The notes under the pieces: model-generated
The model's input: only the letters and a program-made list of their open reading frames with translations
Databases searched by the model: none
What the model was told of the DNA's origin: nothing
Translations under genes and position numbers: made by a program
NCBI RefSeq assembly: GCF_001667145.1
Contig: NZ_LZIF01000086.1
Location: 124,001-188,000, forward strand
Source of the DNA: Mycobacterium sp. 852002-51971_SCH5477799-a
GTDB taxonomy: Bacteria > Actinomycetota > Actinomycetes > Mycobacteriales > Mycobacteriaceae
Reading direction: 5' to 3'
Length of the DNA: 64,000 bases
Part shown: one piece after another, positions 8,656-18,287 of the stretch
Numbering within the stretch: position 1 is the stretch's first letter
How the letters are laid out: each line of letters opens with the position of its first letter

Positions 8656-10388
8656 TCCGCACGTGGTTGAGTCTGGTCCCGGCTGATCGGCGCAACCGGG
8701 TCATCACCTATACGGTGCTGGCATTGATCTCCGTGGTGGTGCGCGCTGTGGCCGCCGTGCTGCTGGTCCCTCTGGTCGGCGCGCTGTTCAGCGACGACCC
8801 GCAGCGCGCGCTGGTCTGGTTGGGCTGGCTGACCGCGGCCACCGTGACCGGATGGGCGATCGACACCGCAACGGCGCGTATCGGTTTCAATTTGGGTTTT
8901 GCCGTGCTGGATCACAGCCAGCACGACGTGGCGGATCGGCTGCCCGGTGTGCGGCTGGATTGGTTCACCGCCGAGCACACGGCGACGGCACGGCAGGCGA
9001 TTGCGGCCACCGGTCCCGAACTCGTCGGTCTGGTCGTCAACCTGCTCACGCCGCTGATCTCCGCCGTCCTGCTGCCCGCGGCCATCGCGGTGGTCTTGTT
9101 ACCGGTCTCCTGGCAGCTGGGGGTCGCGGCGCTCGGCGGCCTGCCGCTGCTGTTGGGCGCGCTGTGGGCATCGGCCCGCCTGGCGCGGCGCGCCGATGCT
9201 GCGGCCGCCGACGCCAATAGCACGCTCACCGAACGGATCATCGAGTTCGCCCGAACCCAGCAGGCGCTGCGAGCCGCGCGACGTGTCGAGCCCGCGAGGA
9301 GCCTGGTCGGCGACGCATTGGCCGCACAACACGGTGCCACCATGCGGCTGCTGTCCATGCAGGTTCCCGGGCAGCTGTTGTTCAGCCTCGCCAGCCAGCT
9401 TGCGCTGATCCTGCTGGCCGGCGCCACCACCGCGCTCACCGTGAAGGGAACGCTCACGGTGGCCGAGGCCATAGCGCTGATCGTCGTCATCGTGCGCTAC
9501 CTCGAACCGTTCACCACTATCAGCGAGCTGGCGCCGGCGCTGGAAAGCACCCGCGCCACGCTCGACAACATTCGCTCGGTGCTGACCGCGCCGCTGGTGA
9601 GCGTCGGCGCCGCCACGCTGGCGAGCGCCGCCGCGCCGCGCATCGAATTCGACGACGTCACTTTCCGATATGACGGCGCCGGTGCGCCGGTGCTTGACGG
9701 GGTGAGCTTCACCTTGGAGGCGGGCCACACCACGGCGATCGTCGGACCGTCCGGCTCGGGCAAGAGCACCATCTTGGCGCTGGTCGCCGGGCTGCATGAG
9801 CCCACCGGCGGCCGGGTGTTGATCGGCGGAGTGGACGCGGCGACGCTGGACGGTGAAGCGCGGCGCGCGGCCAGCAGCGTGGTGTTCCAGCATCCCTACC
9901 TGTTCCACGGATCGATCCGCGACAACGTGTTCGCCGGAGATCCCGGCGCCACCGACGAGCAGTTCGCGCGGGCGGTGGCGCTCGCGCGCGTCGACGAGCT
10001 CCTCGGGAGGCTTCCCGATGGAGCCGACACCGTCGTCGGAGAGGCCGGCTCGGCACTGTCCGGAGGTGAGCGGCAACGGGTCAGCATCGCCCGCGCGTTG
10101 CTCAAGCCCGCGCCGATATTGCTGGTAGACGAGGCGACCAGCGCTCTGGACACCGAGAACGAGGCCGCGGTGGTCGATGCCCTCACCGCCGACCCGCAAT
10201 CGCGCACCCAGGTGATCGTTGCGCATCGGCTGGCCAGCATCAGTCACGCCGACCGTGTCCTGTTCATCGACAACGGTCGGGTGGTCGAAGATGGAACGGT
10301 TGACGAATTGCTCGCTGCGGGCGGCCGTTTCGACGAATTCTGGCGCCAGCAGCACGAGGCCGCCGAATGGCGGATTCTGGCGGACTAG
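8652..10388 (+). CDS. irtB: Siderophore importer subunit IrtB (ABC transporter)
   Basis: This 578-residue ABC half-transporter has an exporter-type membrane domain (residues 1-310) and a nucleotide-binding domain. Walker [10 protein letters not shown] lies near 366, the signature [10 protein letters not shown] near 469, and Walker [12 protein letters not shown] follows. It lacks the flavin domain of IrtA, as expected for the partner subunit. The start is ATG 8652, four-base overlapped with the irtA stop, implying strict co-translation of a heterodimer. Length agrees with M. tuberculosis IrtB. Confidence 0.96.
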   Translation: MIRTWLSLVPADRRNRVITYTVLALISVVVRAVAAVLLVPLVGALFSDDPQRALVWLGWLTAATVTGWAIDTATARIGFNLGFAVLDHSQHDVADRLPGVRLDWFTAEHTATARQAIAATGPELVGLVVNLLTPLISAVLLPAAIAVVLLPVSWQLGVAALGGLPLLLGALWASARLARRADAAAADANSTLTERIIEFARTQQALRAARRVEPARSLVGDALAAQHGATMRLLSMQVPGQLLFSLASQLALILLAGATTALTVKGTLTVAEAIALIVVIVRYLEPFTTISELAPALESTRATLDNIRSVLTAPLVSVGAATLASAAAPRIEFDDVTFRYDGAGAPVLDGVSFTLEAGHTTAIVGPSGSGKSTILALVAGLHEPTGGRVLIGGVDAATLDGEARRAASSVVFQHPYLFHGSIRDNVFAGDPGATDEQFARAVALARVDELLGRLPDGADTVVGEAGSALSGGERQRVSIARALLKPAPILLVDEATSALDTENEAAVVDALTADPQSRTQVIVAHRLASISHADRVLFIDNGRVVEDGTVDELLAAGGRFDEFWRQQHEAAEWRILAD

Positions 10389-10469
10389 CGCACCGCGGTT
10401 GACCGCAACTCTTGCGGTATGCCTTACAGTTTGTCAGTCGGACCGAGCTGTACAGGAGGCGTGCTGCTT

Positions 10470-11549
10470 ATGAGTGCTGTGCTGTCGATACCGCGTTACC
10501 CCGCCGACGTGACCCCGCAGTGGTTGTCGGCCGCGCTGTCTGGCAGCGGCACACCGGTCGAGGTTGCCGCCGTGGAGGTGGTCGCGATCGGCACCGGGCA
10601 GACGGGCGCTACCTATCGGGTGACCGCTCGCTACGCGAGCGATCCCGGTGATCTGCCGCGGACCTTTGTGATCAAGCTGCCCGCCCAGGACGACACGGTG
10701 CGCGACCGGGTGGTCATCGGCTATCGCAGCGAATGCGCGTTCTACTCCTCGGTGGTGGATCGGGTCCAAGTGCCGACACCGCGATGCTTTTATTCCGAGA
10801 TCACCGATGACGCAATGAACTTCGCCCTGCTGCTCGCCGATCAGGCGCCGGCCGTGCAGGGCGATCAGCTCATCGGATGCGGCGAAACCGAAGCACGCCT
10901 TGCGGTTACGGCGCTGGCAGGCCTGCACGCACCCAGTTGGTGCGATCCCGTCTGGCTCGATTTTCCGGGCATCGCGTTCGGCCGGCCGGATGAAGCCGGC
11001 GCCAACGGCATGGGTGAGGTGGCGAAGATGAGCGCCGACATCACGCTGGAGAAGCTGGGCGATCGGATGAGCCCGGCAGACCGCAATACCTTCGGCGCGG
11101 CAATGGGTTCGATCACACCGTGGCTGCTGTCCGAGTACGACCGGTTCGCCTTGCTACACGGCGACTATCGGCTCGACAACCTGCTGTTCGATCCCGACCG
11201 AACGAGGGTCAGCGTGGTCGACTGGCAGACCCTGGGCGTGGGCTTGCCGGCTCGAGATCTCGCCTACTTCACCGCGACCAGTCTCAATTCGCAGTTGCGG
11301 GCCGACATCGAAGAAGATCTCGTCACCGACTACCACCGAGCGTTGACGGCCGGCGGCGTGAGCGGCTACGACCGCGAAACATGTTGGCGTGACTACCGGC
11401 TCGGGGTATTGCAGGCACCACTAATCTCGGCGCTGGGATTTGCGTTCGCCGCGGCCACCGAGCGTGGCGACGACATGGTGCTCACCATGCTCAGCCGCGG
11501 CTGCCAGGCGATCCGCGAGCTGGGGACGCTCGAACTAATCGGCCACTGA
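10470..11549 (+). CDS. Phosphotransferase-fold (APH/EcKinase-like) protein
   Basis: This 359-residue protein has the aminoglycoside-phosphotransferase/choline-kinase fold. The catalytic-loop motif LLHGDYRLDNLLF and the metal-binding segment VSVVDWQTLGVG are present, preceded by an N-lobe with IKLPAQDD containing the ATP-binding lysine. Such proteins phosphorylate small alcohols, and in mycobacteria many remain uncharacterised. GGAGG upstream of ATG 10470 decides the start. Its 3' end overlaps the convergent LuxR gene by 15 bases. It sits 81 bp after irtB and might be read through from that operon. Confidence 0.88.
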   Translation: MSAVLSIPRYPADVTPQWLSAALSGSGTPVEVAAVEVVAIGTGQTGATYRVTARYASDPGDLPRTFVIKLPAQDDTVRDRVVIGYRSECAFYSSVVDRVQVPTPRCFYSEITDDAMNFALLLADQAPAVQGDQLIGCGETEARLAVTALAGLHAPSWCDPVWLDFPGIAFGRPDEAGANGMGEVAKMSADITLEKLGDRMSPADRNTFGAAMGSITPWLLSEYDRFALLHGDYRLDNLLFDPDRTRVSVVDWQTLGVGLPARDLAYFTATSLNSQLRADIEEDLVTDYHRALTAGGVSGYDRETCWRDYRLGVLQAPLISALGFAFAAATERGDDMVLTMLSRGCQAIRELGTLELIGH

Positions 11550-14500
11550 TCGGCGAGACGCTTCTTGCGCTAACTGAATCCGCGTCGTGAGCCCGAGTTT
11601 GGCGTACACGTGGGTGAGATGGGTTTGCACGGTCCGCGGCGAGATGAACAGCCGGTCGCCGATGTCCTTGTTGCCCAGTCCTTCGCTGACGAGGCGGACT
11701 ACGTCACGCTCGGTCGGGGTCAGCGAGTCCCAGCCGCTGGGCGGTCGCTTGCGTTCACCTCGCCCGCGGCGCGCATACGCGATTGCCTCGTCGGTGGACA
11801 GGCCCGTGCCCGCGTGCCATGCGGCGTCGAATTCCTTCTCCGTCAATGCATTACGGGTGGCATCGACCGATGCCTCGTAGTCAGCGTCGTATACCCGAAA
11901 GCGGACGATACCTGTTCGCTCACGCACCGCGTACGCCGCGCCGAATAGCCGTGCGGCTTCCAGGTGGCTGCCGGCGAGGTGGCCCAGGCGGGCAAGGCAC
12001 TCGAGTAGGTCTGGAACGAAGAGGTGTGCTCGCAGTTCGGCGGCACGGGTCAGCGCGTCGTGGACGTCGCGTTCGGCCTGCCCGGGTTCGTTTTCTGCCA
12101 ACGCGACGCGGGCGCGGGTCAACAGCGCCTGCACTGTGAACCAGCCGGCGCCCGCCGCAACGTCTTCCTCAGCGAAGCGGCGCGCGGACGCAAGGTCGCC
12201 ACAGGCTAGCGCGACTTGGGCCGCTGGCTTCGCAGTGGTGGATGCGAGTGGCCAAGCGCCGAACCGCTCGCGCGCCGCATCGCTGGCTTCGCTGGCCGCC
12301 TCGATATCGCCGGCGGCCAAACTCGCGAAAGCCAGTGACGAGTAGACCACACCTTCCATGTACCGACCGATCTCAGCGGCGCCGTCGAGCGCCTCAAGGC
12401 CGACGGCACGTCCTTCGTCCGGTCGTCCGGTGTGCGCCGAAACGTGGCACAGACGCTCGCGGGCGGACACCTGCCAGATCAGACTGTGCGCCTCGTCGGC
12501 TTCGGTAATCAATTCGCGAAGTTGTGTCGCGGCGACGGTCGCGTCTCCGAACACCCATTGCGCCCCGATCAGACACCACCGGCATCCGCGCGAATAGCCT
12601 TGGTCGCCGATCGCGTCGGCAAGGTCCCGTCCCTCGGCCGCTGCCGCCACGACGGCGTCGGGATCACCGGTGCCGACTGTCGCCGTCAAGGCCTTGCTGT
12701 ACAGGATTTGGGCCAGCCTCCAACGGTCACCCGTAGCGCGCGCCAAGTTATCCGCTTCCGACAGGTAAGGCTGGGCCAGTCGGGCGTCCCAGGCCGCGAG
12801 GCGTCCGCAAGCGGTAAGGGTGCGGGCAAGTAGTAGAGGGTCGTCCAGCTCACGCGCGATGGCCAACGAACGCTGGGCCCGCGCAAGGCTTCCCGCATCG
12901 CGCATGTTGTCCAGGAACGCCTTGTCGGCCAGCCCCCGAGCCATCGCCTGGGGCGTCACATCGGCGCCTCCGGTCTCAGCGTCGGCCAGGCCCGCATCGA
13001 GCCAGTCCGATCCCTCCCGGAGCCCACCCCGGGTGAGCCACAGCGGCTGCAGCGACGTGGCCAAGCGCAGTGCGCTGTCAGTGTCGGAGTTCTCCCGGCT
13101 CCACCCGAAGGCGGCACGCAGATTATCGATTTCGGCCTGCGCTCGGTCGAGCAGCAGCTCCAGGCTGATGTCACCTGGAGCGTCGAGTGTCGCCGCCATC
13201 GCGATGTAGTGGTCGCGATGTTGGTCCCGGACAGCGATGGCCTCAGCGGACTCGCTCAGTCTTTCCTGCGCATACTGGCGGATTGTTTCCAGCAATCGGT
13301 ATCGCGTTGCGCCGCCGACGGATTCGGCGATTACCAACGATTTGTCAATCAGCAGAGCCAGCACATCGAGCACCTGGTGCGGCCCCAGATCCTTATCGCA
13401 CACCACTTCCCGGCACGCGTCGAGGTCGAAGCCGCCCATGAAAACCCCGAGCCGACGGAACAAGATCCGCTCCGGTTCGGTCAACAGCGCGTGGGACCAG
13501 TCAACCGAGGCCTGCAACGTCTGCTGGCGGCGCACGGCCGTCCGCGACCCGCCGGTCAACAACCGGAATCGGTCTTGCAGCCCGGCGAGAATCTCGTCGG
13601 CAGACAACGCGCGCACGCGCGCCGCCGCCAGCTCTATGGCGAGGGGCATGCCGTCGAGCCGACGGCAGATCTCGTTGACTGCGGCGGCGTTGACGTCGTC
13701 GACACTGAACCCGGGACGCGCGTGCCGGGCGCGGTCTTCGAAGAGTCGCGCGGCGTCGCCCTCGAAGGACAGCGACGGCACCCGCCATATCACCTCGCCG
13801 CTCATGCCGATCGGCTCGCGACTCGTCGCCAAGGCCGTCAGTCGCGGGCAGGCCGCCAGCAGCGCGGCGGCGAGCCCCGCGCTGGCGTCCAGCAGATGCT
13901 CGCAATTGTCGAGCACCATCAGCATGTGCTTGTCGCCGATGAACTGGAGCAGGCTTTTCTCGGGAGAACGCCCCGGCTGATCCGGCAAACCCAACGTTCG
14001 GGCCGCGATTATCGGCACCAGGTCGGGGTCGGTGATCGGAGCCAGGTCGACATAGCAGATTCCGTCGGCGTAGTCGTCCGCGACGGAGGCGGCTACCTGC
14101 ACCGCTAAGCGGGTCTTGCCCACGCCCCCGGCGCCGGTCAACGTCACCAACCTATTGTGCGCGAGAATGCTTCGCACATCGCCCATCTCGGCGTCGCGGC
14201 CCACGAAGCTGGTCAGCTGAGCGGGAAGATGTTGAGCGACAGAGTTTTCGGGGGCTTCACGCTTTCGAAGTGGCGGAAATTCGTTGCAGAGGTCGGGATG
14301 GCACAGCTGCACAACCCGCTCGGGACGGGGCAGATCCCGCAACGGATGGGTGCCCAGGTCGGTCAACCAGGCGTCGTCGGAAAGTGTGTCGGCAACGAGA
14401 TCGCTGGTGGTGCCCGACAACACCGTCTGGCCGCCATGCGCGAGCTCGCGAAGTCGGGCGGTCCGGTTGATGGCCGGACCGACGTAGTTGTTCTCGTCAC

Positions 14501-14873
14501 GCAATTGCACCTCGCCGGTGTGCACCCCGATTCGTAGCCGCAACGGCGCGAGGGGAGCGCGCTGCAACGCAAGCGCGCACGTCACCGCATCGGACGCTCG
14601 GCTGAAAGCGATGACGAAGCTGTCACCCTCACCCTGCTCGACCGGACGTACTCCGTGATGGGCGCTGACCAACTCGGCGAGTGTCTGGTCCAGCTTCGCG
14701 ATCGCCGCGGTCATCTCCTGCGGTTGGGAGTCCCACAGCTGCGTCGAACCCTGGACGTCGGCCAGCAGCAACGTCACCGTGCCGGTCGGCAAGGGCTCGT
14801 TCATGCCTAGTTCGCTCCAGTCCAACGGCGGCACGTCCGGCCGTGGATCGATTTCGCTCATGGTAGCCAGCAT
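11535..14873 (-). CDS. LuxR-family regulator with N-terminal class III cyclase-like and AAA/NB-ARC ATPase domains
   Basis: This 1112-residue protein is a signal-integrating transcription regulator of the Rv1358/Rv2488c/Rv0386 type. A nucleotide-cyclase-like domain occupies about 30-190 (TVTLLLADVQGSTQLW, GEGDSFVIAF, NYVGPAINRTARLRELA). The NB-ARC ATPase has Walker A GAGGVGKT near 246 and MLMVLDNCEHLL as Walker B. TPR-like helices fill about 550-1000, and a LuxR helix-turn-helix lies at about 1045-1100 (LTPTERDVVRLVSEG, SPRTVQTHLTHVYAKLG). Metal-binding Asp residues are kept, but the usual substrate lysine before GD is not evident. ATG 14861 is an alternative start. Confidence 0.9.
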   Translation of the reverse strand: MLATMSEIDPRPDVPPLDWSELGMNEPLPTGTVTLLLADVQGSTQLWDSQPQEMTAAIAKLDQTLAELVSAHHGVRPVEQGEGDSFVIAFSRASDAVTCALALQRAPLAPLRLRIGVHTGEVQLRDENNYVGPAINRTARLRELAHGGQTVLSGTTSDLVADTLSDDAWLTDLGTHPLRDLPRPERVVQLCHPDLCNEFPPLRKREAPENSVAQHLPAQLTSFVGRDAEMGDVRSILAHNRLVTLTGAGGVGKTRLAVQVAASVADDYADGICYVDLAPITDPDLVPIIAARTLGLPDQPGRSPEKSLLQFIGDKHMLMVLDNCEHLLDASAGLAAALLAACPRLTALATSREPIGMSGEVIWRVPSLSFEGDAARLFEDRARHARPGFSVDDVNAAAVNEICRRLDGMPLAIELAAARVRALSADEILAGLQDRFRLLTGGSRTAVRRQQTLQASVDWSHALLTEPERILFRRLGVFMGGFDLDACREVVCDKDLGPHQVLDVLALLIDKSLVIAESVGGATRYRLLETIRQYAQERLSESAEAIAVRDQHRDHYIAMAATLDAPGDISLELLLDRAQAEIDNLRAAFGWSRENSDTDSALRLATSLQPLWLTRGGLREGSDWLDAGLADAETGGADVTPQAMARGLADKAFLDNMRDAGSLARAQRSLAIARELDDPLLLARTLTACGRLAAWDARLAQPYLSEADNLARATGDRWRLAQILYSKALTATVGTGDPDAVVAAAAEGRDLADAIGDQGYSRGCRWCLIGAQWVFGDATVAATQLRELITEADEAHSLIWQVSARERLCHVSAHTGRPDEGRAVGLEALDGAAEIGRYMEGVVYSSLAFASLAAGDIEAASEASDAARERFGAWPLASTTAKPAAQVALACGDLASARRFAEEDVAAGAGWFTVQALLTRARVALAENEPGQAERDVHDALTRAAELRAHLFVPDLLECLARLGHLAGSHLEAARLFGAAYAVRERTGIVRFRVYDADYEASVDATRNALTEKEFDAAWHAGTGLSTDEAIAYARRGRGERKRPPSGWDSLTPTERDVVRLVSEGLGNKDIGDRLFISPRTVQTHLTHVYAKLGLTTRIQLAQEASRRSVAD

Positions 14874-14924
14874 GAGCTGAGCGCATGCCGTAAAACATCG
14901 GCGGATGCGCGTATATGTCGCGGC

Positions 14925-15353
14925 TCAGAGGTCGCCGGTGAAGTCGGCGCTCAGCCAGCGGTCGGGCCGGATGGTGAAGAGCACCTCCTCGACGCCTTCC
15001 ATGCTTTGCACGAACGCGCGACCGCCTTCCTCGCCGAGGTATCGGATGGCGATCGATTCCTGTAGGTCGGCCGGGGCCGGCTTGGTGGTCTCGACGATGG
15101 TGCCTTCCACCACGACGTACTGATATGGCGGCTCCTCGCGCTGGACCACCAGCGTTACCGCCCCCGCCTGGGTGATGAGGCGGGCCTTGCGGCTCGATGC
15201 CCCGGTCATGATCCGGACGTCTCCGCCGGGGGTGTAGTCGTACCAGATCGGGACACTGGCCGGCGGCCGGCCTTCGGTGGCGGCGACGGACAGCACGGCC
15301 ACATGCTTGTCGGCGAGGAACTCCTGGCGCTCGGTTTCGCTGAAGGCTTTCAT
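14925..15353 (-). CDS. Pyridoxamine-5'-phosphate oxidase-fold flavoprotein
   Basis: This 142-residue single-domain protein has the split-barrel FMN/F420-binding fold. Recognisable segments are VAVLSVAATEGRPPASVPIWYDY at the N-terminus, RKARLITQAGAVTLVVQ in the middle and a C-terminal ITP-like FTIRPDRWLSADF strand. Mycobacterial relatives include F420-dependent reductases and poorly defined stress proteins. The protein is likely a cytosolic homodimer. It stands alone, 50 bases beyond the LuxR gene start and on the same strand as the SDR next to it. Confidence 0.85.
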   Translation of the reverse strand: MKAFSETERQEFLADKHVAVLSVAATEGRPPASVPIWYDYTPGGDVRIMTGASSRKARLITQAGAVTLVVQREEPPYQYVVVEGTIVETTKPAPADLQESIAIRYLGEEGGRAFVQSMEGVEEVLFTIRPDRWLSADFTGDL

Positions 15354-15401
15354 GACGAGTGCAAACGCCGCGACGGAGAAGCTATTCCCGAGCGACGATG
15401 A

Positions 15402-16223
15402 TCAGTACTGCGTCGAGCCCTGATCGACCGGGATCTGTGCGGCGGTGACCTTGCGCGACTCGTCGCTGGCCAGCCAGCACACGGTATCGGCGATCTCCTC
15501 CGGCTCGGCGACCCAGTCCGGCAAGAACGGCGTGAGGACGTGCGATAGCTGCGGGTTGGTCTCCATGGTCTTGCCCACCGCGTTGACCATGTCGCCGGAG
15601 CCCATCGCCGTGTTCACCGGACCCGGGTGGACGCTGTTGACCCGGATCGAGTGCTTGCCCAATTCCGCTGCGAAGGCCCGCGCCAGCCCGGTGACGGCGT
15701 GCTTGCTGGCGGTGTAGTGGATCATGAAGGGCTGCATCTTCATCCCGGCCGCAGAACTGATCAGGATGATCGAGCCGCCGCGGCCCCCCTCGATGATCTT
15801 GTCCGCGCCGGCCATCACGGTGTTCCAGGTGCCGGTCACGTTGATGTCCATGACATCGCGGAAGTTCTCCGGCGTGATGTCGTCCCATGCCTGCGGAGCC
15901 GCGACCCCGGCGTTGGCGACGATGATGTCCAGCCGGCCCAGCTCGGCGACGCCATCCGCGACCACCTTTCGCAGAGCGTCGAAGTCGCGGGTGTCGACTA
16001 CCGTCGAGATGATCCGTCGGTTTGCTGCTTCGACCAGTCGCACGGTTTCGCTCAGGTCGTCGGGACTGGCCGGATCGTAGGGCACGCACGACGGCAGCTT
16101 GCCGGCGATATCGACGGCGATGATGTCGGCGCCCTCCTGGGCCATGCGCACCGCGTGCGCCCGGCCCTGGCCGCGGGCCGCGCCGGTAATGAATGCCACT
16201 CTTCCGGCAAGCCTGCCGCTCAT
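15402..16223 (-). CDS. Mycofactocin-type short-chain dehydrogenase/reductase
   Basis: This 273-residue SDR has the cofactor motif TGAARGQGRAHAVRMAQEGA, NAGVAAP and the catalytic YTASKHAV. It also has an insertion around residues 42-70 (KLPSCVPYDPASPDDLSETVRLVE). The GARGQGR form and this insertion characterise mycofactocin-coupled SDRs, such as carveol dehydrogenase-like enzymes, which hold NAD non-exchangeably and use mycofactocin as electron acceptor. The mycofactocin biosynthesis genes are not in the window. It follows the acyl-CoA dehydrogenase gene 28 bases downstream, probably in one transcript. Confidence 0.9.
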   Translation of the reverse strand: MSGRLAGRVAFITGAARGQGRAHAVRMAQEGADIIAVDIAGKLPSCVPYDPASPDDLSETVRLVEAANRRIISTVVDTRDFDALRKVVADGVAELGRLDIIVANAGVAAPQAWDDITPENFRDVMDINVTGTWNTVMAGADKIIEGGRGGSIILISSAAGMKMQPFMIHYTASKHAVTGLARAFAAELGKHSIRVNSVHPGPVNTAMGSGDMVNAVGKTMETNPQLSHVLTPFLPDWVAEPEEIADTVCWLASDESRKVTAAQIPVDQGSTQY

Positions 16224-16251
16224 AGTTCTCCTTTGTTGGGTCCGGCCACTC

Positions 16252-17424
16252 TCATCGCTGCGCCGCCTTGACGAGGTTCGATCCGATGATCAACCGCTGA
16301 ATTTCACTGGTGCCCTCGTACAGCCGCAGCAGGCGGACATCGCGGTAGATTCGCTCGACGGCAACGCCCCGCATGTAACCCGTGCCGCCATGGATCTGCA
16401 CCGCGAGATCCGCGACATTGCCGGCCATTTCGGTGCAGAAGACTTTGGCGGCTGACGGTGCGATCCTGCGATCCTCGTCGGCGACCCACAGCCGAGCGGC
16501 TTCGCGCACCAGCGCACGGCCGGCCATCACGCCGGTCTGCTGGTCGGCGAGCATGCCCTGCACCAGCTGGAAGCTCCCGATCGGGTTCCCGCCCTGCGTC
16601 GCGGTGGCGGCGTAGGACACCGATTCGTCGAGCGCGCGTTGAGCGGCGCCCACCGCGAGGCCGGCGATGTGCACCCGGCCGCGGGCCAACGAGGTCAGGG
16701 CCGCCCGGTATCCGTGGTCTTCACTGCCGCCGACGAGCGCATCGGAGCCGACGCGCACGTCGGTGAAATTGACGTCGGCCGTCCAGGCGCCTTCCTGGCC
16801 CATCTTGGCGTCCTTGGCGCCCACCTCGACACCGGCGGCGTCTGCGGGCACCAGGAAGACCGCGATTCCCGGACCCGCCTCGTCGGCGGGTCGAGTGCGC
16901 GCGAACACCACGAAGAGATTGGCGACGGGCGCGTTGGTGATGAAGCGCTTCTGCCCGGAGATCACCCAATCGTCGCCGTCACGAACGGCTTTGGTGCGCA
17001 AGCCGGCCGGGTTCGACCCGGCGCCGGGTTCGGTCAGTGCGAAGGACGCGACGACGTCGCCGGACGCGATCGACTCCAGCCAGCGGGACTTCTGTTCGTC
17101 AGTGCCGAACCCGACCAACACCTGTCCGGCGATGCCGTTGTTGGTTCCGAACATCGAACGCAGCGCCAGCGACGTGTAGCCCAACTCCATCGCCATCTCG
17201 ACGTCCTGCATCAGGTTGAGGCCAAGGCCGCCCCACTCCTGGGGAATCGCGTAGCCGAACAGCCCCATCTTCTTGGCCTCGCCGCGCAGGTCGTCGGGGA
17301 CGCGATCGGTGTCGAGGATCTCCTGCTCGCGGGGGACAACGGCGCTGCGGACGAATTGCCTTGTCTGAGCGAGGATTTCGCGGAAGTCCTCCCCGGAGAC
17401 TTCAGCGGTTTCGTCGGTGGCCAT
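16252..17424 (-). CDS. Acyl-CoA dehydrogenase
   Basis: This 390-residue FAD enzyme introduces the alpha,beta double bond in an acyl-CoA. It has the three-domain family layout, with the flavin segment [15 protein letters not shown] and substrate loop [13 protein letters not shown]. The C-terminal [13 protein letters not shown] contains the usual region of the catalytic base and FAD contact. ATG 17424 is preferred over the GTG nine bases upstream because the GAGAGGAG ribosome binding site is better spaced. It is divergent from fabG2, and a perfect palindrome lies in the promoter between them. Confidence 0.93.
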   Translation of the reverse strand: MATDETAEVSGEDFREILAQTRQFVRSAVVPREQEILDTDRVPDDLRGEAKKMGLFGYAIPQEWGGLGLNLMQDVEMAMELGYTSLALRSMFGTNNGIAGQVLVGFGTDEQKSRWLESIASGDVVASFALTEPGAGSNPAGLRTKAVRDGDDWVISGQKRFITNAPVANLFVVFARTRPADEAGPGIAVFLVPADAAGVEVGAKDAKMGQEGAWTADVNFTDVRVGSDALVGGSEDHGYRAALTSLARGRVHIAGLAVGAAQRALDESVSYAATATQGGNPIGSFQLVQGMLADQQTGVMAGRALVREAARLWVADEDRRIAPSAAKVFCTEMAGNVADLAVQIHGGTGYMRGVAVERIYRDVRLLRLYEGTSEIQRLIIGSNLVKAAQR

Positions 17425-17481
17425 GGGCTCCACACTCCTCTCTCGATCCGGGACACCCCGGTTCAGAGCAGGATCCTATAT

Positions 17482-17496
17482 CAAATATGATATTTG
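17482..17496. promoter_or_regulatory. Perfect palindrome CAAATATGATATTTG in divergent promoter
   Basis: Two seven-base arms (CAAATAT and ATATTTG) flank a central G. The site sits in AT-rich DNA between the divergently transcribed acyl-CoA dehydrogenase and fabG2 genes. It is a likely operator. The GntR-family regulator encoded at the end of the fabG2 operon is the obvious candidate to bind it. Confidence 0.65.
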
Positions 17497-17546
17497 CCTT
17501 ACGGGTGCCCGGTGGAGGCGACAACAGTGAAGGATGTGTGATCCAG

Positions 17547-18287
17547 GTGGCGATGTTGGCAGGTCAGACCGCGGTAATCACGGGCGGAGCGCAAGGGCTG
17601 GGTCTGGCCATCGCGGAGCGCTTCGTGGCCGAGGGTGCGCGAGTCGTGCTCGGCGACGTCAACCTCGAGGAAACCCAAGTTGTGGCCAAGCAGTTGGGCG
17701 GCGATGATGTCGCGGTCGCGGTTCGCTGCGATGTCACCCAGTCGTCCGACGTCGAAACGTTGATCCAGACTGCGGTCGAGCGCTTCGGCGGCCTGGACAT
17801 CATGGTCAACAACGCCGGGATCACCCGGGACGCGACGATGCGAAAGATGACCGAGGAGCAATTCGATCAGGTGATCAACGTTCACCTGAAGGGGACCTGG
17901 AACGGGACCCGGCTGGCCGCCGCCGTCATGCGCGAAAACAAGCGCGGCGCCATCATCAACATGTCCTCGGTGTCCGGCAAGGTCGGCATGATCGGCCAGA
18001 CCAACTACTCGGCGGCCAAGGCCGGCATCGTCGGCATGACGAAGGCGGCGGCCAAAGAGCTTGCCTACCTGGGTGTCCGGGTGAACGCGATCGCTCCCGG
18101 ATTGATCCGCTCCGCCATGACGGAGGCCATGCCGCAGCGCATTTGGGATTCCAAGGTTGCTGAGGTGCCGCTGGGCCGCGCCGGTGAGCCCAGTGAGGTC
18201 GCCAGCGTGGCGCTGTTCCTGGCGTCCGACCTGTCGTCGTACATGACCGGCACCGTCATGGAAATCACCGGCGGCCGCCACCTATGA
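17547..18287 (+). CDS. fabG2: 3-oxoacyl-ACP reductase-like SDR, FabG2
   Basis: This 246-residue classical SDR has the Rossmann motif [30 protein letters not shown] and the catalytic set S-Y-K in MSSVSG...NYSAAKAG. Along its length it closely follows M. tuberculosis FabG2 (Rv1350), including the C-terminal [15 protein letters not shown]. The GTG at 17547 best matches the M. tuberculosis start. GTG 17538 and ATG 17553 are alternatives. It probably reduces a 3-oxoacyl or oxidises a 3-hydroxyacyl thioester in the acyl-CoA module. Its stop overlaps the thiolase ATG (ATGA). Confidence 0.88.
   Translation: MAMLAGQTAVITGGAQGLGLAIAERFVAEGARVVLGDVNLEETQVVAKQLGGDDVAVAVRCDVTQSSDVETLIQTAVERFGGLDIMVNNAGITRDATMRKMTEEQFDQVINVHLKGTWNGTRLAAAVMRENKRGAIINMSSVSGKVGMIGQTNYSAAKAGIVGMTKAAAKELAYLGVRVNAIAPGLIRSAMTEAMPQRIWDSKVAEVPLGRAGEPSEVASVALFLASDLSSYMTGTVMEITGGRHL

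Noticed and set aside
9099-10355. Minus-strand open frame of 418 residues opposite irtB
   Set aside because: It lies wholly antisense to the conserved irtB gene, with no start site or protein-family signal.
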